A DNA stretch of 11,840 bases from Planctomycetales bacterium (lineage in GTDB: Bacteria; Planctomycetota; Planctomycetia; Planctomycetales; Planctomycetaceae): positions 1 to 11,840 of the forward strand of contig JAGVKR010000658.1 in the NCBI GenBank assembly GCA_020050375.1. The letters are read 5' to 3'. A model generated the notes under the pieces. The model ran no database searches. It saw only the letters and a program-made list of their open reading frames with translations, and had not been told where the DNA came from. The position numbers and the translations under genes were made by a program. This document shows, one piece after another, positions 7,596 to 11,840 of the stretch. Within the stretch, counting starts at the first letter, position 1. The number at the start of each line of letters is the position of its first letter.

Positions 7596-7882
7596 GCGTT
7601 GGAGAAGGGCGCACCTGTCCGCTCTGCAGCCATCCCCCATCGTTACAACCGACACAAGCGGACTCCAGACAGACGCGGCGGAGTCGCTCGCCGCAAGCCC
7701 GTGAAATGCCGAGGGGCAGTTCACTCAACTGCGTCGATAAATCCCCAGTGATCGGGAAAGTGTCGGTTGAGCAAGGGCCACCGGCGGAGACCGGACAGGG
7801 ATGGTTGATTTTGGGGCACGGGCCAGGTCGTAAGACGCATTCACAGCCGCAAAACGGAATTTCCATCAACGGAGCATCGACG
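7596..7882 (+). other. Long untranslated leader candidate before the secreted protein gene
   Basis: The stretch between the promoter candidate and ATG 7883 has no supported gene. The reading frame of the downstream gene is open back to 7706, but that extension lacks a ribosome binding site and would bury the signal peptide. GGAG at 7871-7874 lies eight bases before ATG 7883. I recognise no riboswitch class. Confidence 0.3.
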
Positions 7883-10066
7883 ATGAGTGCTGGTCGCACA
7901 ATGAGCAGTCTGAGGGGAAAACGCTTGTCCCGCGGTGTGTGGGGCATGGTTTTGGTGGGAACAGTGATCTCGGGCGCGTGGGTCTCCTACGCCGCTGACG
8001 ATGCGTCGGCAACCGGATTGCGGGGGGTGCTTCCGGCGGAAGTTCCGTCGGGGCTGACAGTCGCGATCGCCGCGCTTCCCGAAACGTGGCAACCGTGGGG
8101 CGAAGGTCTCACCGCCGATCTGTCGACCCTTTACGAAAAAGAAGGGCTCGACGCTGCCGCGCAGCGAAAAGCGATCGGCGCCCTGGATGCTCGTCTCAAG
8201 ACAGTGGCCTCGTCGCTGGCCGACCCCAAATACAAATCGATCAGCAATCAGTTGATCTCGTTGCACGGTGGCCTCAAGCGCCGACTCGATCTGGCTAAGG
8301 CGGCCATCGATACGCTTGAGATGGGACCGGAAATCAAGGCAGCGCGGATTGAAGCCGCGCGGAAGGACGTCCTCAATGCGCTCGCGGCACTTGAGAAAGA
8401 CTTGCGGGCCGTGAAGGGTGGCGACGCGTGGATCAAGTACCTGCAGGTGGCCGAAGTTCGCAGCCAGCTTGGTGGCAAATCGGTTGCGACGGTCGCGGGG
8501 GTGCGGGACAAACTGAAGGGTCAGGTCACGCACGCTGATGACAAGATCCGCACGTTCCTCGATCGTCCGTCGATCACCGTCTACGACAGTGCCCTGGCCG
8601 CGTATGACGGCGCGGTTGCCGATGCGGCCCCGGCCTCCAACAGCCCGGCGCTCCGCAAGAGCCTTGGAGAATTGCTGGCGGGGGTCGAAGACTACGAGTT
8701 GACGCACACATCCGCCTCAACATCGGCCGTGCGGAAGGCATTCGAAGCGGTTCGCGCTGCCGCCCCCGACGGAGGGGAACGGGTCAGCCAGGCCGTCCGG
8801 ACCGATTACTTCAACTACAACCTGCGGGTCATCGCGACCGAAGCGTTCCTCAATCGCGTTGTGTCGCAGCGCCGGCAGGAAAGCGGAGCGGTCCGCGATT
8901 ACATTCTGGGAGCCAACGTCTACGGCAACCAGACGACGGCGACGACCGTCAGCCTGAACCTCGTTCCGAGCGCAAACGTCGCACAATTCGACATCGTCGC
9001 CAGCGGCGCGATCTCGTCGAGCACGGTCGGCGTCACCGACCAGGCCCAAATCTACACTCAGGGCAATCACTACTTCACCGCCGCCAAGCGGATTTCGTTC
9101 AACGGCGATAAGTTCTCGACCCAGCCGGCGCGAATCAGCGTCAGCGCCCACAACACGACGACCGGCGCCGACACCGACTTCGGACTCTTCACGGGAATCG
9201 CCAATGGGATCGCCGTGCGAAAGGCCGAAGAAATGCGCGGCGAATCCGAAGCGATCGCTGCCAGCCGTGTGCAGAGCAACGTCATTCCCAAGTTCAATTC
9301 AGAAGTTGACAAGGAGTTCGGCGCGAACGGCAGCTTCAACCCGAAACTGGGCGAGCGGTTCGCCGCGCTCCAGGAGCTCCAGCTTTATCCCGACGCCAAG
9401 TCGTGGAGCACGACCGACAACGAGCTCAGGGTCATGAGCCGCCTGATGTCGGCCGCAGAGCTCGGCGGGAGCGACCCGAATCCGGCCCTCGTTCTCGGGC
9501 GCGGCGTCACGATTCTGGCGCACGAGAGCCTGATGAACAATGCTGCCGATCGGTTGGACCTCAAAGGCCAGACGCTCACCGACGACCAGTTCAAGGCCCG
9601 CATCGAAGCCAACATGACCAAGCTCCTGGGTCGCGAGGTCAAGTTCAAGAACGACAAGCCGGCCGACGCCGAAGAATCGGCCAAGAGCCTGGCGTTCGCT
9701 CAGAACGATCCGATCCGCTTCCAGGTGGGTGACGGAGCATTGATCGTCACCCTGCGCGCCGGTCTCAAGCAGGAAGGGAAGGAAGAGATTCCGACGCAGA
9801 TCATCACGATTCCCCTGACGTTCTCGGTCGACGTGAAGAACGTCGTCATCGAGCCGGGGCGAATCGAAGTTTCACCGGCCGAGAAAGCCGACAATGCCGC
9901 AACGCAAGTCGCTCGGGCCGGCGTGATCCGCAAGAAAATCGAAGCCGCCTTCCCCCGTCGCGAGATGGACCGGATTGCGATGCTCGAACGCGACAAGACG
10001 AAGGTCCGCGTCGCCGTCACGAGGATCAAGGCCCTCGATGGCTGGATCAGCGTCACGTTCGAATAG
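7883..10066 (+). CDS. Secreted protein of unknown family, 727 residues
   Basis: I do not recognise the family. ATG 7883 gives a classic signal peptide: Arg/Lys-rich start (11-18), hydrophobic core (about 19-34) and cleavage after SYA at 35-37. Mature residues 60-300 look mostly alpha-helical (Ala/Lys/Leu/Glu-rich). Residues about 340-435 look beta-rich, with alternating Val/Ile/Ser/Thr and an IYTQGNHYFTAAKRISF stretch. Residues 440-610 are mixed helical. Residues 611-665 are again beta-rich (ALIVTLRAG, QIITIPLTFSVDV), followed by a helix and a final strand ending in WISVTFE. I see no cysteine, no lipobox, no catalytic motif and no membrane anchor after the signal peptide, so a soluble periplasmic or extracellular protein is most likely. 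It stands alone, with its own promoter candidate and a strong terminator. Planctomycete-restricted occurrence is my guess, not tested. Confidence 0.85.
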   Translation: MSAGRTMSSLRGKRLSRGVWGMVLVGTVISGAWVSYAADDASATGLRGVLPAEVPSGLTVAIAALPETWQPWGEGLTADLSTLYEKEGLDAAAQRKAIGALDARLKTVASSLADPKYKSISNQLISLHGGLKRRLDLAKAAIDTLEMGPEIKAARIEAARKDVLNALAALEKDLRAVKGGDAWIKYLQVAEVRSQLGGKSVATVAGVRDKLKGQVTHADDKIRTFLDRPSITVYDSALAAYDGAVADAAPASNSPALRKSLGELLAGVEDYELTHTSASTSAVRKAFEAVRAAAPDGGERVSQAVRTDYFNYNLRVIATEAFLNRVVSQRRQESGAVRDYILGANVYGNQTTATTVSLNLVPSANVAQFDIVASGAISSSTVGVTDQAQIYTQGNHYFTAAKRISFNGDKFSTQPARISVSAHNTTTGADTDFGLFTGIANGIAVRKAEEMRGESEAIAASRVQSNVIPKFNSEVDKEFGANGSFNPKLGERFAALQELQLYPDAKSWSTTDNELRVMSRLMSAAELGGSDPNPALVLGRGVTILAHESLMNNAADRLDLKGQTLTDDQFKARIEANMTKLLGREVKFKNDKPADAEESAKSLAFAQNDPIRFQVGDGALIVTLRAGLKQEGKEEIPTQIITIPLTFSVDVKNVVIEPGRIEVSPAEKADNAATQVARAGVIRKKIEAAFPRREMDRIAMLERDKTKVRVAVTRIKALDGWISVTFE

Positions 10067-10093
10067 TCTTGCGTCGGCAGCCGTAACCTGCTG

Positions 10094-10125
10094 AAAGCCC
10101 ACGGGTTGTCACCCGTGGGCTTTTT
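10094..10125 (+). terminator. Intrinsic terminator after the secreted protein gene
   Basis: A perfect 13-bp stem (AAAGCCCACGGGT at 10094-10106 pairing with ACCCGTGGGCTTT at 10111-10123) has a 4-base TGTC loop, and its 3' side runs into TTTTT (10121-10125). It begins 28 bases after the stop codon. The A-run on the 5' side means it could work in both directions. Confidence 0.92.
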
Positions 10126-10135
10126 CGTTGAAACC

Positions 10136-10168
10136 CGGCCGCAACCGGCTTCATCCGGTGTGCGGCCG
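10136..10168 (+). promoter_or_regulatory. GC-rich hairpin in the kinase leader, with a TATAAA box downstream
   Basis: CGGCCGCA (10136-10143) pairs with TGCGGCCG (10161-10168), and ACCGG (10144-10148) pairs with CCGGT (10155-10159). This leaves a single bulged G at 10160 and a 6-base loop. A TATAAA box follows at 10187-10192, 50 bases before the kinase start, but with no clear -35 box. The hairpin may be a regulatory site or a back-up terminator; it has no T-tract. Confidence 0.3.
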
Positions 10169-10241
10169 AGGGGACGATCTTGCCGATATAAAGAGTACAT
10201 CTCACCCGAATTACCACGACCGCCTGTCGAACGGAGTCTCC

Positions 10242-11159
10242 ATGGCGGCTTCAGTCGTTTCGTCTGCTCCTCCGCGGAGCTCCGCTCTGCCGCGAGATTT
10301 GCCCGCCCCATTGCTGGCGCGGCAGGTTCCCCATCTCGACGTTCTCGCACTGGCCGGCCGCGGCTCGTTCGGCGAGGTGTGGCTGGTCAAGGATCGGCGC
10401 AGCGGCCGACTGCACGCCCTGAAGCAGGTCCGGCCCGATTGCCCGAACCCAAGCGCCGCACGGCAACTGCTGTGGAATGAAGCCGAAGTCGGCCGCCGTG
10501 TTTCGAGCGACCATGTTGTCCGCGTGAACGAGGCTTCTCTCCAGTCGCAGCCTCCGTACCTGCTGCTCGAATGGCTTTCGGGCGAAACGCTGGAAGCCCG
10601 CCTGACGCGCGAGGGGCAACTCGAGTGCTCGGTGGCGCTGTGGATTGCCCGCCAGTGCGCCCAGGGGCTCTACGACCTGCTCAAGGCCGGGTTGACGCAC
10701 GGCGACGTCAAACCGTCGAACATTTTTCTGTGCCGATCGGGAGCGGCCAAGTTGATCGATCTGGGATTTGCCCGCCCCGACCAGCGGATCGTCGATGACC
10801 TGGACGATGCCTCACGAACGCTCTCGGGAACACCCGAATACCTGGCTCCCGAGGCGCTGGTGCCGAGCGAGCAAAATCGCGTCGCCAAAGACGTCTACAG
10901 CCTGGGGATCACGCTCTACCGGATGCTCGCCGGCGTTCTGCCGTTCGAGGGAGAAACGGTGGCCGAGGTCGTTCGGCAGCAGAAGCAGTCGCGGCCGCAA
11001 CGATTGCGGACTCTCGCGCCGCACGTTCCGCCGGAGGCCGAGAATCTGGTCGAACGATTGCTCGCCAAGCAACCACTCCGCCGCGGCTCGGGCCTGCGGG
11101 CGCTGGTCCAGGAACTGGTCGCGCTGGAGTTGCTGACGATCGAGGATGAGTCCCCCTGA
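10242..11159 (+). CDS. Soluble Hanks-type Ser/Thr protein kinase
   Basis: The product has 305 residues and transfers phosphate from ATP to Ser/Thr of target proteins. Kinase motifs occur in order: glycine loop GRGSFGEV (39-46), ATP-binding Lys61 in ALKQV, helix-C Glu80 (or Glu82), catalytic loop HGDVKPSN (153-160) with Asp155, Lys157 and Asn160, metal-binding Asp173 in IDLGFA, GTPEYLAPE (196-204), and Asp217 in DVYSLG. All core catalytic residues are present, but HRD is HGD and DFG is DLG; the missing Arg suggests activity without activation-loop phosphorylation (known for non-RD kinases). There is no membrane segment and no sensor domain, unlike many planctomycete kinases that carry long C-terminal extensions. 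ATG 10242 was chosen because GGAG lies five bases upstream; the frame is open back to 10128 without a good start. The first 30 residues are Pro/Ala/Ser-rich. The partner or target is unknown. Confidence 0.9.
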   Translation: MAASVVSSAPPRSSALPRDLPAPLLARQVPHLDVLALAGRGSFGEVWLVKDRRSGRLHALKQVRPDCPNPSAARQLLWNEAEVGRRVSSDHVVRVNEASLQSQPPYLLLEWLSGETLEARLTREGQLECSVALWIARQCAQGLYDLLKAGLTHGDVKPSNIFLCRSGAAKLIDLGFARPDQRIVDDLDDASRTLSGTPEYLAPEALVPSEQNRVAKDVYSLGITLYRMLAGVLPFEGETVAEVVRQQKQSRPQRLRTLAPHVPPEAENLVERLLAKQPLRRGSGLRALVQELVALELLTIEDESP

Positions 11160-11221
11160 CCTGATCGTCGGAAGCCATTCCGTTCCGCGAGACGAGCAGA
11201 GGCATTCCCGTCGCCCAGTGA

Positions 11222-11464
11222 ACGAAACGCGGGGTTGCTGGTCAGGACTGTGCCACGTTCTGTTCCGCCGCGTCCAGCATCGTGTCCCGCATGGGGCCGT
11301 TCTCGGACATCATCTGCAAGTCCTGTGCGGACGCGTGCAAGCGGTGCGGCGACGAGTGCGAGAAGCACAAGGACGACCCGGTGATGAAGAAGTGTGCGGA
11401 CGAGTGCCGCAAGTGCGAAAAGGCGTGCCGGGAGATGCTCAAGCACACTGGGAGCAATAAGTGA
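11222..11464 (+). pseudogene. C-terminal half of a Csp-type four-helix copper-storage protein, start missing
   Basis: Csp proteins are four-helix bundles lined with Cys that hold Cu(I). From the upstream in-frame stop (11219-11221) this frame reads QDCATFC near 11243-11263, then MGPFSDIICKSCADAC, KRCGDEC and KKCADECRKCEKAC, ending at TGA. These are the second half of helix two and helices three and four of the usual protein of about 110 residues, with the CxxxC and CxxC spacing intact. No ATG with a ribosome binding site precedes QDCATFC. The first possible starts, GTG 11282 (60 residues) and ATG 11291, lie inside the homologous region and lack a Shine-Dalgarno sequence. It is therefore probably a 5'-truncated remnant, though translation of a half-bundle from GTG 11282 cannot be excluded. 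The matching N-terminal half lies 92 bp downstream. Confidence 0.75.
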
Positions 11465-11479
11465 AGTAGCCGCAGGGCA

Positions 11480-11511
11480 GACGCCGGTTGTTCCGTTGAG
11501 CAACCGGCGTC
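11480..11511 (+). other. Hairpin between the two Csp fragments
   Basis: GACGCCGGTTG (11480-11490) pairs perfectly with CAACCGGCGTC (11501-11511) around a 10-base loop, 15 bases after the upstream fragment's stop codon. It lacks a T-tract, so it is a weak terminator candidate. As it lies between the end of one csp fragment and the start of the other, it may be the original csp terminator or leader structure. Confidence 0.5.
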
Positions 11512-11556
11512 CCACGGCAGAGAATTTCCGTTCCCACTTTCCCGAAGGATTGAACA

Positions 11557-11673
11557 ATGGCTCACCAACAGCACCAATCCTGCATCAACGCCTGTATCAA
11601 GTGTGCCGAAGAGTGCGAACACTGTGGCGACGCCTGCCTGAGCGAGTCGGAAGTCAAGATGATGGCCGCGTAG
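11557..11673 (+). pseudogene. N-terminal half of a Csp-type four-helix copper-storage protein, ends early
   Basis: ATG 11557 has a strong ribosome binding site (AAGGA seven bases upstream) and encodes 38 residues. Cys9, 13, 16, 20, 23 and 27 show the CxxxC/CxxC pattern of the first helix pair, followed by SESEVKMMAA and a TAG stop. In complete Csp proteins a Cys-rich second, third and fourth helix would follow the VKMMA segment. Here the following DNA shows no continuation in any frame. The missing continuation corresponds closely to the fragment just upstream (11222-11464). The small open frame may still be translated as a short Cys-rich peptide, because its start signals are intact. Function in copper binding is inferred from the family only. 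Confidence 0.7.
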
Positions 11674-11840
11674 TCAACCTGTTGTTACTGCTCATGTGGA
11701 ATGCGTTGCCCTTCTGGTCGTTCGTCGCTCATGCTGGCCCATTAGCCCACGTTCCCCAGCAGGGGAAGAAAATCGGCGGGTTGAAATTTTCTTTGGGGGT
11801 CTGGGCAAAGGAGACTTGCCGCAAGTCGTTGTGTGATGGA
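11674..11840. other. Right-edge DNA with no recognisable gene
   Basis: No supported coding region was found on either strand from the end of the Csp fragment to the window edge. A small stem GACTTG/CAAGTC (11813-11818, 11822-11827) is present. The abrupt loss of Csp homology after 11670 means this DNA was joined here by a rearrangement or insertion; I see no transposase or clear terminal inverted repeat. Confidence 0.4.

Noticed and set aside
7477..7947. Minus-strand 156-codon frame covering the leader and signal-peptide region
   Set aside because: No ribosome binding site or recognisable domain. It overlaps the start of a well-supported plus-strand gene.
7841..8707. Minus-strand 288-codon frame
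   Set aside because: Antisense shadow of the secreted protein gene, with Arg/Gly-rich shadow composition.
10242..11159. Pseudokinase
   Set aside because: The ATP-binding Lys, catalytic Asp, Asn and metal-binding Asp are all present. Only the HRD Arg and DFG Phe differ.

Overview
The window reads as ordinary, GC-rich chromosomal DNA from a planctomycete (Planctomycetota). That placement is inferred from protein types: a secreted PQQ-type beta-propeller protein with an N-terminal NWPQWRG motif, a very long DUF4175-like membrane protein with a huge polar linker, a soluble Hanks-type Ser/Thr kinase, and Cys-rich copper-storage (Csp) fragments. I could not run any database search. No rRNA, tRNA, CRISPR array or intact mobile element was seen.

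Layout. At the left edge, on the minus strand, is an aldehyde dehydrogenase gene that runs off the window. Its frame is intact except for one in-frame TGA at 170-172, which separates the catalytic core from the C-terminal part. Divergent from it is a secreted PQQ-like beta-propeller protein (1397-2683, +). A roughly 310-bp convergent gap follows, holding a pair of inverted 40-bp palindromic repeats. Next is the largest gene (2993-7102, -). It encodes about 1369 residues: three N-terminal membrane segments, a beta-rich soluble region, about 660 residues of charged low-complexity linker, and a conserved helical tail.

The next 780 bp are non-coding. They hold a perfect 17-bp tandem duplication that gives two TATAAT boxes upstream of the large gene, a 140-bp inverted-repeat element built of nested palindromes, and a good promoter-like sequence followed by a long leader. 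The leader precedes a secreted 727-residue protein of unrecognised family (7883-10066, +), which ends at a textbook intrinsic terminator. A compact soluble protein kinase follows (10242-11159, +).

The right end holds two pieces of Csp genes in the wrong order. The C-terminal half (11222-11464) lies upstream of an N-terminal half (11557-11673) that has its own ribosome binding site. The two pieces break at almost the same homologous position, so together they would make nearly one complete protein. The last 167 bp show nothing recognisable.

The genes do not look like one pathway. Strands alternate, the gaps are wide, and most genes appear to be single transcription units. The most unusual features are the permuted Csp pair, the interrupted aldehyde dehydrogenase, the giant disordered linker and the two families of palindromic repeats. 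I see no convincing new multi-gene system.
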